Assembly: GCA_038502055.1 (NCBI GenBank)
Contig: JAXRKN010000044.1
Coordinates: 4,188,001-4,252,000 of the forward strand
Source of the DNA: Tanytarsus gracilentus
Taxonomy: Eukaryota; Arthropoda; Insecta; Diptera; Chironomidae
Reading direction: 5' to 3'
Length of the DNA stretch: 64,000 bases
The position numbers were made by a program, and so were the translations under genes. How positions within the stretch are numbered: position 1 is the stretch's first letter; each line of letters starts with the position of its first letter. Positions 53,301-63,864 of the stretch are shown here, in pieces. The notes under the pieces were generated by a model. It was not told the DNA's origin, did no database searches, and saw only the letters and a list, made by a program, of their open reading frames with translations.

Positions 53301-56300
53301 CAAGTTTTCGTAACTACCTTATAAAAATATCATTAAAAATCCTTAGCGATCCAAAACTATCACGACGATGATTATTCAAAAAAAGTTAATTTGGGATCAA
53401 TCGAAAGTCTCCATCTTGATCAGCTTAAATTTTATTTGTTTTCATTCGCTCTAAATTACTCGCACATGTGTGTTTGTGGAGTTCTTGCCGACTCATGATT
53501 TTAATTAAAAATGTTAACTAGGGGAGTCGAAAAAAGCGAGCGAATAAAATGTAATTTATTTCACGAAAATAACTTAATTACGTTTTTTGTTAATTTAAAT
53601 TTCTTTGATTTGTTTTTAACCGTGGTCGAGTTTTTTTCTTGGACTAATTTTGGCTTTTATCAATTTCTGATTGCTTGAATGATTTATACGCACTGTCATG
53701 CTTATAAGGCTTCTCGTCTTTCCCTTTCGATCGCATTACCCTTTGGGGCAGCAGCGCAATGATCCATGGTGGAAGAAGGCAATTCCTCATCTAAGAAAAT
53801 TAAATCATGAGCACGTTGACTTGCACATCAATAAACTTCTTTTTTGCCCCCGAAAGACTCTCGCGAAAGAAAATTACATTAATTTTAATTCAATTTCACC
53901 GTGCGTGATCATCATCTAATTACTAATTTATATTTCTTTCTTCTCCTTTTTTTCTTTCCATATGTGTCGACTTTTTTGTGTTGCAAACAACAGAGAGGAA
54001 TTGGCAATGAAAATTGGACTGACTGAAGCACGTATTCAGGTAAGAGTTGGATGTATATAAAGGCGTCATTTATCATATTATTCTTAATTACATTTTAATT
54101 ATGGCAAAAATGTGATTGGAAGAGGGAAAAAATCTTGTCATTATTAAAAATTATGATTAAACTTGTCAAGCAAGACGGAATGAATTTTTAACGGCTTAAA
54201 AAATATTTAAAAAAAAATTCGAAACAGTTAAATTATTGAAAATTTTAAAATAACCAGCAAAATAATTTTTTATCCCACTCGTCTTTAATATGAGAACTTT
54301 CCACAACTTCAGCTCTTTGTTCACCATCTGAAAATAAAAATTGCGACGTCTTTTCCATAATGAATTTGCGCATTTTTAATGACCTCATGTGGTGGATCTG
54401 AAAAAGAGAATTTCCATGCCTATCTTGTCACGGCATTCACAATATATCAGAGGCGATCTTCTACACATGTGCTTCACATTGTTATAGGTTAATGAAGTTA
54501 CAGATGTGTCGATAAATCATAAAAAATGACGCATTAATTGCGATGAATAAAAAAGGCGAGTAGCTTTCTCTCGCATAGCTAGTGAAAATCAATTTACACG
54601 CCATTCATAACTCGCGACATTGCAGTGAGATAGTTTAGTTTTAATTATGAAATCGCTGGAAGTTGCAAAACATATTTAGAGAGAGAGAAAAATTGTTATC
54701 ATGTTCATGTTGATGCAGTCGTTCGTTAATTAGATCAACAAGTGTAATTTTTCATGTCGAGTGTAAGCAAGGGATGGACGGTTAATTTTTTAAATGTTTT
54801 AATTAACTAATAAATTAATTGAAACAATTTTTCAAGTTTAAGAAATCCGTTAAAATTTCGCTTCCCTTGCTTTGAGAAATCCTCGAAAATTAAATCATTA
54901 AAATCGACTTAAAATGTTTTTATGCCTCGAACTCGACAGCAAGATTTATGAAGCCTTCATCCAAGCATAAATTATCATTGATTATCCCGCGAGAACTCTC
55001 ATAATTTTCTCTAAACATTGTGTAACACTCAAAGTCTCACACACGTGAGATGAGTGTACGTGTCGAAAGCGCTTTGAGGCTCAGCATAGAATTAAATTTT
55101 TATGTAAATTATATTGAGCGCTTTACAATGTTTTCAACAAATTAATATCATTATGGAAAATTTTAAATCACTCGTAGCTGCATGAGTGAGATGTGAAATT
55201 TTTCAGTGGCTCCTAGGAATATTTCAGTCTCACCAAAAAAATCGTCACGCGATAAATTTTCTTGCGTTTTAAACACAATGTAAGCACTCCATAAAAGGAA
55301 GCAATCATTTTAACACAATAGGACCGTGGTACAATGTGCCGTGATTAATTAAACTCAAATATCATAAAACGTTCGATGGTGAAATAATTTTAATTAAACC
55401 GATAAATTTTAAAATATCCAATTTTTAAAAGATTATTTTAAAGTCTCGCCATTAACTCATAATGATTTCACCTGAAAAGTTTATCCAAATTAATTTTTGC
55501 TGCTACTTCAGTCTCTGATATTCTGGTGACTTTAATGAGTGGATCAAATTAAATAAATTAGAGACCTTCGAGGCTTTTTTCACTTTTCTCCTTCCATCGC
55601 GTTTTGACCAATGATTAAGTTGTGAATGCTACTGAATTTAGCAGAAATTATACGCTTTAATTTTCATTGATTTCAATCGTCGTGATTTTATAATTTTTTT
55701 ATTCTTTTTCTTTTCATGTCTCATTGGAAATTCTCGCAAACAATAGGTTTGGTATCAGGTCAGTTTCTTTATTTGCACAATGACTTTATCATGAAATTAT
55801 AATTTCATTTCTTTAATAACAGAATCGAAGAGCAAAATGGCGTAAGCAAGAAAAAGTCGGACCCGCTTCACATCCCTACAATCCGTACATGCAGGCAGGT
55901 GGAACTCAAGTTCCTTCAGCTGCTGTCGTCGCTAGTTCCTTACCACCAAATCCATTCACTCATTTGGGTTTTAACTTTAGAAAGCAATTTGATGCTGCAA
56001 GTCTTGCCGCCTTTCGATATCCTCAATTGACTTCAAATCCAATGATTCCATCAGCTTATTTCAATCAATTCCATCGAGCACCTCCACCACCGTTTCTTCA
56101 TCAAGGTGTTAGCGGACTTTATTCACCAGCCAGTGCTTCATTTCAAACTTTACTTGCAAACATCTCGGCAGCTCAACGTCCACCAACTTTAGCACAAATG
56201 CCGACAAAATCTCCACCCGATTACATGACTTCAGTTCCAGTAAGTGCAGCACTCTCAGTGTCGCCACCAATTTCACCAACTGACTCGAATAAATCGTCGA

Positions 56301-56491
56301 CTTCTGCTCCATTGACACCAATCAATGTCTCATCACCATCCGGTCAGTCTACAAGTGTCAATGCAAGCACAACGCCACCACCCGAGGATCGTCGAAGTTC
56401 ATCAATCGCAGCATTGCGTCTTAAGGCACGCGAGCATGAAATGCGATTGGAAATGATGCGTCAAAATGGACACGATGTGTTGAGTAATTAA
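45275..56491 (+). CDS. al: Aristaless homeobox transcription factor, + copy
   Basis: Coding exons are 45275-45525, 53994-54039, 55747-55758 (12 nt) and 55823-56491, joining in frame to 325 residues. The ATG at 45,275 gives MGISEETKLEDIP, matching the start of fly Aristaless; a polypyrimidine tract and AG at 45,206 show that a 5' exon lies upstream. The homeodomain spans residues about 54-113 (QRRYRTTFTSFQLEELEKSF, then REELAMKIGLTEARIQ, VWYQ, NRRAKWRKQEK), with Gln at position 50. Position 49 is Tyr instead of the nearly invariant Phe. SHPYNPY and LPPNPFTHLGF follow, then a Pro/Ser/Thr-rich region and a C-terminal OAR motif (SSSIAALRLKAREHE). In flies Al patterns antennal arista, leg tips and wing. 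Introns are about 8.5 kb, 1.7 kb and 64 bp. The first holds an antisense gene; a convergent paralogue lies downstream. Confidence 0.93.
45526..46950. repeat. Intronic repeat-derived segment with 120-bp tandem repeats
   Basis: Inside the first al intron. Two nearly identical 120-bp units occupy 45,901-46,020 and 46,021-46,140 (shared TGAACTCGTCATT and GGAATCGATTGACATTGACG); weaker partial copies flank them on both sides. Around them the composition is more balanced than elsewhere (for example ATATCTCAAGAACGGCTGG at 45,771-45,789), as in transposon-derived DNA. No inverted or long terminal repeat was found that would set the outer limits, and the open frames here show no domain. From about 46,500 the sequence returns to plain AT-rich intron. 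Confidence 0.6.
47263..47307. repeat. (GA)n microsatellite
   Basis: A nearly perfect GA tract. On - it is a CT-rich intron end directly before the 34-nt exon at 47,234-47,201, serving as polypyrimidine tract. Confidence 0.9.
47336..48238 (-). pseudogene. Partial second copy of the nested GIY-YIG/zinc-finger gene, with fused exons
   Basis: Two coding exons on -: 48238-47995 and 47925-47336, with terminal non-coding exons 47234-47201 and from 47,142 down to a poly(A) signal (TTTATT, 46,960-46,965). Translation gives SGGGDLTLSNERHKDAIYTL, then DLKFGLSSES, and a 149-residue open frame from ATG 47,881 to stop 47,432 (SQIQFGELSKYATKS, EILYVRFGNKKEK, VIKRCGG). These parallel the neighbouring copy at 48,328-50,242. 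After the stop, exon sequence runs straight into a truncated zinc-finger tail (IPDHIKRTHEKMDRSRAS) in another frame, so a deletion has joined two exons. The 48,238 exon fuses a copy of the 34-nt UTR exon to this coding exon. There is no GIY-YIG N-terminal half. Function unknown. Confidence 0.55.
48258..48292. repeat. (GA)n microsatellite, duplicate
   Basis: A GA tract interrupted by TATA. It occupies the same intron position in the other gene copy, directly before the exon starting at 48,238 on -, so it was carried along by the duplication. Confidence 0.9.
48328..50242 (-). pseudogene. Nested antisense gene, fuller copy: zinc-binding motif, GIY-YIG-like core, C2H2 finger; two in-frame stops
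   Basis: Exons on -: 50242-49529, 49469-49263, 49208-48729 and 48558-48328, with good GT-AG borders. The first exon is one frame with an acidic KE-rich segment, a Cys/His motif (CNDWSVQRSGFCEVH), then SGIEYYGGITVDIDRRVSGH and RVEKM, continuing across the splice as NILNASGGG. These resemble the Tyr-Gly, Arg, Glu and Asn elements of a GIY-YIG endonuclease core. Exon 3 (SQIQFGSFIQYAAKS, EILYVRFGHKKEK) is an unknown domain. Exon 4 has C2H2-type fingers (PYPGCGRLLVERTIPDHMKR). TAA at 50,061-50,063 and TAG at 49,851-49,853 interrupt exon 1 in frame, and exon 3 does not join exon 4 in frame. Translation from ATG 49,832 is possible but would lose the finger. It lies wholly in an al intron on the opposite strand. 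Confidence 0.55.
51555..51580. repeat. 26-bp perfect direct repeat, left copy
   Basis: TAATTTAGAGTGCTTGTTTT and the following six bases recur exactly at 52,892-52,917. The left copy is followed by a GATT tetranucleotide run. The pair brackets the LTR-like segment and the third first-exon block, so it probably marks a segmental duplication boundary. Confidence 0.8.
51600..52330 (+). mobile_element. LTR-like or other transposon-derived segment with TATA box and poly(A) signal
   Basis: This stretch is visibly richer in GC than its surroundings (for example CGTCCCCGCGGGAATCGCC near 51,766-51,784). It has TATAAATA at about 51,730-51,737, then about 280 bp without coding sense, and AATAAA repeats near 52,018-52,032. 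That order (TATA, short transcript, AATAAA) is what a solo LTR shows. I could not fix TG...CA ends, a primer-binding site or a flanking duplication, so the class is uncertain; a small non-coding transcription unit is the alternative. Confidence 0.35.
52892..52917. repeat. 26-bp perfect direct repeat, right copy
   Basis: Identical to 51,555-51,580. It follows the end of the third first-exon block directly and leads into ordinary al intron sequence. Confidence 0.8.
52918..53993 (+). other. 3' part of the first coding intron of al
   Basis: AT-rich intron sequence. A GGTTCGAATCC word (53,173-53,183) belongs to a dispersed motif. A T-rich tract with CAACAG acceptor ends it at 53,993. No gene seen. 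Confidence 0.6.
54040..55746 (+). other. Second coding intron of al
   Basis: Starts GTAAGA and ends AATAG before the 12-nt exon. No coding, RNA or repeat structure was recognised inside it. Confidence 0.75.
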
Positions 56492-59103
56492 ATGAATAAG
56501 AAGAAATTTGTTGAAACGTACAAAAGAGAAAGATTTTTTTATTATTGTAATTTGAATCTTGCTGTGGACTTTAAAATTTGATTATTTTTTGTGAGTATGC
56601 AGCAATGAAACCGTAAAATGCCTTCTCGAAATTGAATAAAGCTAAGTGCACTTTTGTGAAAAATCACAGAGCCGTCCTAAAAATACTTTAAATGAAAAAA
56701 ATAATGAAATGAGGTAGTTCTTAGTTAGGAGCGTAATTAGAGCATGCAGATGAGATATTTTATTGCAATTTTAAATTCACCTTTTAAATGAATTCTTTTC
56801 TCTCCCTTCAATTAGCATGTAATTTCGTTAAATATATGAATAAAGAATTGAAAAAGAAAAATTTCTTTTGTTGAAAATTTAAATGGAAAAATTTTTTAGT
56901 GAAAATTTTTTTGTAGGATTTTTTAATTCCAGAAAGATAAAAAAATTAATTTGAAAGCAAAAATGACATCAAATCAATGAATCTAAGTTGAAATTCTGAA
57001 TCTTTTAAAATTTTTCATTCAGAAAATATTTTTATTTCACACTTAAATCATCTTCAAGTTAACCCACAAAAAATAATTTCTTGAGGAATTTTTCATTAAA
57101 TAAATTTCTGAGAGAAGCTACAAAACTTTATTTTTTTATTATTAAAGTCAGCGTAAATTTATATCTTTTTCGTCTCCCGTTGACTCTCAACTTGTAAAAG
57201 CATCGGGGAGCGACACTTTTTAATAAGAATAAAAATTCTTCTTTTATGCACTTTCAGGCTCTTTTTTGTGTTAATTTTCATGTAAAATATCGCAAAAGTT
57301 TTTGTTAATGGAGCGAAATTTTTCATTACTGCACCTCGTCTGCTCTTTACAGAAGCATAACATCGCCATGTTTTCTTTTCACTTCATGTTTAGTCCATTA
57401 ATTTATTCGTGGGTGGTGTGTGATGCAAGAGAGTTGCAGATATTAAATTAAAAATCACGATGAATTTATTGGCAACGAGGCTGAGGAGAAATCTCATTAA
57501 TTTTAGTCCGCCGAGTATCATCGGGGTGAGTAAGAAAAGATCGTCAGAAACAATGATGGATTTTTGCATTTCCGAGAAATTCATCAGCGTGTCAGAATGC
57601 TCTCCGTGATATGAGTTATGATTATTTGGATTTGAGGGTATAAAATTAGTTGAATTTATTAATACAAATTCCAAATTTTTCAACACATGCTCCAAATTTA
57701 TTCAGTTTGAATCCCTTAATTTTTTAAATCATTAAATAAAACTGTATAAGTTTAAAAAATCATTAATGCCATAAATTAATTTAATTTCTAATTAATATTC
57801 ATATTTTTCTCTCCTCATCACGAGAAAGCTTGTTAACGATATTTTGCATTCTTAATTCGTTAACAGGCTCGATAGTTGTTTTGAAAGAGAAAAGACAATC
57901 GCGAGAGCAAACAGTAAACATCGCTCAGGAATGGGCGTTAACGGTGGAATCGAAAGAGGCAGCGTGATGCTAATGAATTGATTTCGCATTAAAAACAAAA
58001 AGTCCCGAGCATTGAAAGATGGCATTAATGTATTTAAAGATAGCAAAATTTTCAGGGGCAAAAATGTTAGAAAATGATAATTATTTATGTTGAATGAATA
58101 AAATTTTAGATACTTGAATAACTCAAGTTCCCACCCCTGTTTTTAATTTATTTTTCAAAGTTCAAACCCCATGAAAATACTTAAAAGTTTTGATATTTTA
58201 ATCGTGACGTCGACAATCAAAAATAACACAAAAGTACTTGCCATCCCTCAAACAAAGATGAGAGTTCATTTTCGCCATCAATCATTATTAATTAACTGCA
58301 TTGGTTACACGCTGAAAAATGAACTATAAGATTTAAATGAGATTCAGTTCATGCATCAAGATCGCGAATATTTCTGCTTTTTTAACACTCATTAATCTAT
58401 GGCAAGCCAATTAATCACGGAGAGGTTAAACTTATTGTAGGGGTTAAAAAATTAGATTTCGTGTGTGAAAAATGTAACGGAAATTTTTAATTATTTTTGT
58501 TTTAGTTTTGTTAAATTGGAGTTTGGCTAAATAAATCTTAATGCATTTAAATAATTAATACTTTAAATTCTCTAATTTGACACTAATTAATTTTTAAAAA
58601 ATAATTCGCTGTAAAAAAATTAATTTTGAATCTGAAAATAAAAAATTTCCACCCCTTGATCATTTTATTTAAAACTTTAATTTTAATCCCTCTTTGAGAA
58701 CTTTTTTATGAACTAATAATATTAAAAGGTTCATCACCGACTCTTTAAGTCTCAGCCTCATTAACTCAAGAGCGATATATGGCGAGTGAATGATGCTGAA
58801 GTAGCAATAAAGAAGAATTATGGAGCGACTGATGCATCGCGGAGAGAGAAAAATGTAAAATGGGAATATTCGATAATAAATCGTTGACGATTAATAATGC
58901 AAGAAGGAGTTAATTGAAAATTACTGTCTACGTTGAAAAAGCACTTTATGATCGTTCTTGGGTGGGAATTTCAATTCTTTTCTGAATTAATTTAACTTTA
59001 CTCATTTTTCACTTTGTGCAATGTGCAAAAAATTATTTTTATTGCTCATTTTGAAAAAAATTAAAATAAATAAATAATGAGGATGAATTTATAAAAGAAA
59101 CTT
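56492..59103. other. Region between the convergent al paralogues
   Basis: It contains an AATAAA at 56,635-56,640 (about 145 bp past the + al stop) and another at about 56,838 for the + gene. On -, TTTATT at 59,038-59,043 is a poly(A) signal about 60 bp past the - al stop. The rest is AT-rich with no supported gene and includes degenerate blocks ending in CCACCCCT (near 58,129 and 58,650). Confidence 0.6.
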
Positions 59104-59751
59104 TTAAATATTTTCAGGATCGTGTCCATTTTGACGCATCATTTCCAATCGCATTTCATGCTCGCGTGCCTTAAGACGCAACGCTGCGATTGATGAACTT
59201 CGACGATCCTCGGGTGGTGGCGTTGTGCTTGCATTAACACTTGTAGACTGACCCGATGGTGATGAGACATTGATTGGTGTCAATGGAGCAGAAGTCGACG
59301 ATTTATTCGAGTCAGTTGGTGAAATTGGTGGCGACACTGAGAGTGCTGCACTTACTGGAACTGAAGTCATGTAATCGGGTGGAGATTTTGTCGGCATTTG
59401 TGCTAAAGTTGGTGGACGTTGAGCTGCCGAGATGTTTGCAAGTAAAGTTTGAAATGAAGCACTGGCTGGTGAATAAAGTCCACTGACACCTTGATGAAGA
59501 AACGGCGGTGGAGGTGCTCGATGGAATTGATTGAAATATGCTGATGGAATCATTGGATTTGAAGTCAATTGAGGATATCGAAAGGCGGCAAGACTTGCAG
59601 CATCAAATTGCTTTCTAAAGTTGAAGTTTAAGAATGGATTTGGTGGTAAAGCTGCAGCGGCTGATGCTGACGGATAGTGATTGTAGGGATGACCAGCAGG
59701 TCCAACTTTTTCATGTTTTCTAAACTTTGCACGTCGGTTTTGAAACCAAAC
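59104..59751 (-). CDS. Second aristaless-like homeobox gene, last coding exon
   Basis: A splice acceptor (CCTTTAAAG on -) at 59,752-59,753 opens a 648-nt exon encoding VWFQNRRAKFRKHEK, the end of a homeodomain. GHPYNHYPSASAAAALPPNP and an al-type C terminus with OAR motif (IAALRLKAREHE) follow, ending GHDPENI and stop at 59,104. The exon begins at the same codon border (after Gln46 of the homeodomain) as the + gene but lacks that gene's 64-bp intron. Helix 3 has Phe at position 56 and His at 59 where the + copy has Trp and Gln. The last 167 residues before the stop region are identical to the + copy. Exons for helices 1 and 2 were not found in the 4.2 kb remaining; they may lie past the window. 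If they are absent, this is a truncated duplicate. Confidence 0.85.
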   Translation of the reverse strand, partial: VWFQNRRAKFRKHEKVGPAGHPYNHYPSASAAAALPPNPFLNFNFRKQFDAASLAAFRYPQLTSNPMIPSAYFNQFHRAPPPPFLHQGVSGLYSPASASFQTLLANISAAQRPPTLAQMPTKSPPDYMTSVPVSAALSVSPPISPTDSNKSSTSAPLTPINVSSPSGQSTSVNASTTPPPEDRRSSSIAALRLKAREHEMRLEMMRQNGHDPENI

Positions 59752-62700
59752 CTTTAAAGGACAAAATAAAAAATTCAATTAGTAAAATTTTCATTCATAA
59801 AACATGAGAAGCAATAAAAGTTGGTTAACGAATGCACATTTTGCGGTTTCTCGATTTGCCTCCATAACTTTTTTTCCTCTCTCTTAAATCTAATTACATT
59901 TTGTCGACTCGACACTCGAGCGCATACATTGTCATCTGATTTAGGGTAAATATTTGCAAACCGCAGAGAAAAAAGTAATAAATGGCGAGAGAGAGAAGAG
60001 GAAATGACAGAGTGGCAGATTTTACATGCACAGCAATATACACACATACTTTATAGATCGTAAAAGAAGTTTTTTAATGCAAATTGAATCGCATAAATTT
60101 CTTAAACATTTTTTAATAAATATATTGATCAATAAATTATGAGTCCAATTTGACTTGAAGTTGAATTAGCATAACATGTGTGTGTGTGTGTGTGATATAA
60201 GACGAAAAATCAAGGCACACATGGTGCAAACAGCGGCGCCTACTCATAATGCGACAATTTTCTTATATTCTCTCGTTTATTGACAGTGAATTTGATACGC
60301 TTTAGGGGGTCGAAGGGTGAGCGATGCTGGGCAACATCAAAGGTGATTATAATTTCTGTTTGAGGTTGTCGTGTCGAGGCGAGTATGAATTAATTAGTGA
60401 GATTATTAATTTAATTAAGAAAGATTAGAAATTTTGATTTAAAATGTAACGGTTTTTTGATATTTGAATATTTTTAGAGACTTTATAAACTTAATTAATA
60501 AAGAACCTGAAAAATTATTCGAAAGTTCATTAAATTTTAATTAAATTTTTTAAAATCCAAAAAACTTAGCGTGTCACCTTTTAATTTCCCTTAAACAACC
60601 TGATTTCCTAACCCCACGTGACATCTCTTAATTTTAGGTAAATCACAATCGACATCAAAATCTTTTTGCGCTAAAATATTTCCATAACAAAGCCACAAGA
60701 TGAAAGAGCAAGAATCGAATGAGGTGAAAATGAAATGAGACGACGCTGATAGTCCGTAAGCACATCAACGTCCAATTTGTCAGATTGTTTATACAATTCT
60801 CGACATCATAAACTCTAAATATTTATTTTCAACTATTTTCTCTCCATCCATTCTTTCATTTTATATTCAATTTCTTACCACCCATTGCTCACTCAACAGA
60901 TACAATTATCGCAGGCTCGATGACGATCGAGTTATAAAAATGCTATTAGACTTTGGTGAGTTGAAGCATGCCGAAAATTGAAATCGTCATGATTTAGATA
61001 TAAAGTCTTTTAGTTTAAATGTAAAAATTCAAATGTTCAATGGTTTTTGATACTTTAATTTTAATGCGTCCACAATTAATTTTGAATGAAAACCGTTAAG
61101 AATTGCTCGCGATTATCTTGTTAAAGATTTTTAATTTTGTTTCTTTTATTTCTTTTCTCAATATTATGGTCTAATTATCACCCCAAACAACCAGTGTGTA
61201 TTCTCCGTATCTGGACATTATATAAATGGCAAAAGGAAGAGGAAAAACAAGACGGCAATAAGATAATTGGATTTTGGCGGAATTGCACGGTTATCAAAAC
61301 TTTTTATTGTGCATTAATTTAATTTTCATTTTTTATGTTTTCATCATTTCATTTTATGATATCTCTCTCTCTTTCTCTGCCGGCTCTCCTGTGTGGATGA
61401 GCGCGGAATGTTGTTGATGATATTAATTTTGATCTTCTTGGTTGCTTTCCGCTTTTTTGCCATTTCAATTTTCGAATTGCAATTCAGAGTTTGAGAAATT
61501 TAAATTTATGCCGAAGGAGAAGATTGAAACTCATCGCAAGAGATTTAATGAACAAAATTATAGTCCAAAATGCTTCAATTTTCGGCAATTTTCCAATTTT
61601 ATCGACGTGCTTTGCATATCCGCGCGTTCATGGTGTGGAATAATTTTTCACTCAAAAAGTCAAAAATAAGATTTTGAGTTACATTTGTGAGAATTTTTAA
61701 TTTTCCTTTTGTAGGTCTTTAATAAAAATGTATTTCATCAAAAGTAAATAAATGCAAATTTAAATAGGTTCGAATCCTAAAATTAAAAATTTGAAGCGTT
61801 TTCAACATAAGTATTTTTTTAATTTTTAATTTTTTTTTGATTCAGCAATGAATCCATCGAGCTGAGAATGACCCACATTCGATGTGGACAATGTAGCAAA
61901 TCACCGACCACCTAAAGCTCGAAAAATTACTACATCAACTTGTAATTTATGTGACAGAAGAGAATCTATAAAAAAATATTGAAATGTAACAGTTTTACAG
62001 CCACTCTTTTAGCTATTAATTCCTTCGATGCGAGAGCCATTAAATGAGTTATTTTGACGGACACTTTCAAAGGTGTGTATCCTAAGCCTCAATCCTCATA
62101 ATAGCATTAAATAATTTTTTGAATGTCCATAAATTTCCAAGAGAGATAAATTAAGAGAATTATGGATCGACGTTTTCAATTAATATTTTATGTTCTGCAA
62201 TACAACTTTTTTTACTGCCGCTAGATTCCTTTCGACTAGTCGCAAAGCCAATAAAAATTAAAATGAAAACATTGTAATAAATTTACGATTTCGATAAAAG
62301 ACTGATTAATAAAGGAGAGATTATGACAGGGAGGGAGAAGAATACAACAGTTAAAAATTATCGTCATTAATAAATTCAAATTAGAGCTTAGCGACTAGAG
62401 AGAGAGAGACGATTATGACCAATTACTATAAAAAACTAGATTTGGAGTCAATAAATTAAATTAATTCATTGGAGACTTTTCTAAATGGAATTTTGCATAA
62501 TTCCTAATTAAAATATTTTAGGGTAAATGACGCTTACGAATTAAGGTTTCACCCTAATTTTAAAATATTTTTCTAAAAAACCATTAAATTATTGTTCAAA
62601 TTAATTAAACCTAATTTAACAAAAACAATTAACTAAATTAAACACACAAACCCTCGAGAGGCATCCGATAACAATAAAGATTAATCAAAATTAGCTCGAT

Positions 62701-63812
62701 ATAATTTATTGAAATTTGTAATTAACATTAATCAATAGAGAAATTAAAAAACAAGTTTACGTTTTTTGTTTGAGATCTAAAGCGCACCCGGGACCCCTGG
62801 ATTCATAATTTGATCATTAATCGACGATGTCTGTTTTGATCATCAGTGCATGTGTTACCGTTAGGGGGTAAGAAAGAGAGAACATTAAAAAATCGTGTTT
62901 ATATTAAATTAATAGTCATCACAACATCAAAGCTCGATTCATCAAAAAAACTTGAAATTTTATGATCGTCAATATTTTTTTACCATCTTCAACTCAATTT
63001 CTGTATTAATTGACCGCAACATTTTATGGAATCGATAATTACATCAAAGCTAATTTGTTGCAGAAAATCGTAAAAGACTTTGGAAAAAAAATTAAAAGAA
63101 AAAAAATCGTCTCCATCATCATGGGACGTCTTTTGAATGTCCAATTTCATCACAGGAGGATGTCTTTCTGTTTATCCGCTCGCGCTCAGTTCTGGAGTAT
63201 TTTCTGTCTCCATCTGTGATATTCGTCGAGAGGAAATTAATCGAGCATTAGAATGATGTTGATAAATTATTGAAAATTGATTCGGCTCGGCACTTTTGAA
63301 ATTTAATATCAGCGTTTCATAAACGTGTGGAGTGTTAAGATTTCAGTCGAGGTTTGATTAAATTTTGTGATTTTATTGAGGTGTCAAATTTTTAAGTAGG
63401 AACAAAGTTGAAAATGAAACACAAAATAATTTGCGACTTAACGGATTTTTTAAATTTAAATTTTAAAAAATTTGTTTCTATCTAAAAATCTAAAGTTAAA
63501 CTCTAATAAAAATCTCGGCTACACCCCTCGAAAAATTTAAATTTAATTAAACATCATAACTTATAATTTTTTTTCGATTAACGAACGAGCGTCACAAAAC
63601 AGAAAATGAGAGAGAATTTAATTAAATTATAGAATATAAAACATGATCAATTACAAACACGATTAGCACTGTCCGCGGAGATTGCTTATGAATTTTTATT
63701 GCCTCCGATCATTTCGGAGCGGTCGCAGCAGCAGAGTTGACTTAATGGAATAAATTATCAATTGTCACATGCTCATAAATTTTCCTCGTTTACGGCACGT
63801 CTCGAAAAAAAA
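59752..63812. other. Upstream of the second al-like gene; AT-rich, no supported gene
   Basis: This is expected to be intron of the second al-like gene. A (TG)n microsatellite lies near 60,178-60,195 and a GGTTCGAATCC word at 61,767-61,777. Open frames here are short and featureless. I looked for the REELAMKIGLTEARIQ exon and the helix-1 exon on - and did not see them. Confidence 0.55.
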
Positions 63813-63861
63813 TATAAATAACAGGAGTGAGTGACTTGCTCAACACACAGCAGTCAACTCA
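63813..63861 (+). promoter_or_regulatory. Candidate TATA-type core promoter
   Basis: TATAAATA at 63,813-63,820 is followed by CAGCAGTCAACTCAGTT, which contains insect initiator-like CAGTC and TCAGTT words 39 and 48 bp from the TATA, somewhat far from the ideal of about 30. It then leads into an ATG at 63,865. The layout resembles promoters of small secreted or cuticle genes of insects. Confidence 0.3.
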
Positions 63862-63864
63862 GTT

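Noticed and set aside
56109..56321. Open frame on - opposite the al tail, repeated at 59,274-59,486 on +
   Set aside because: It is the antisense shadow of the duplicated al coding tract; its conservation follows from the conversion tract.
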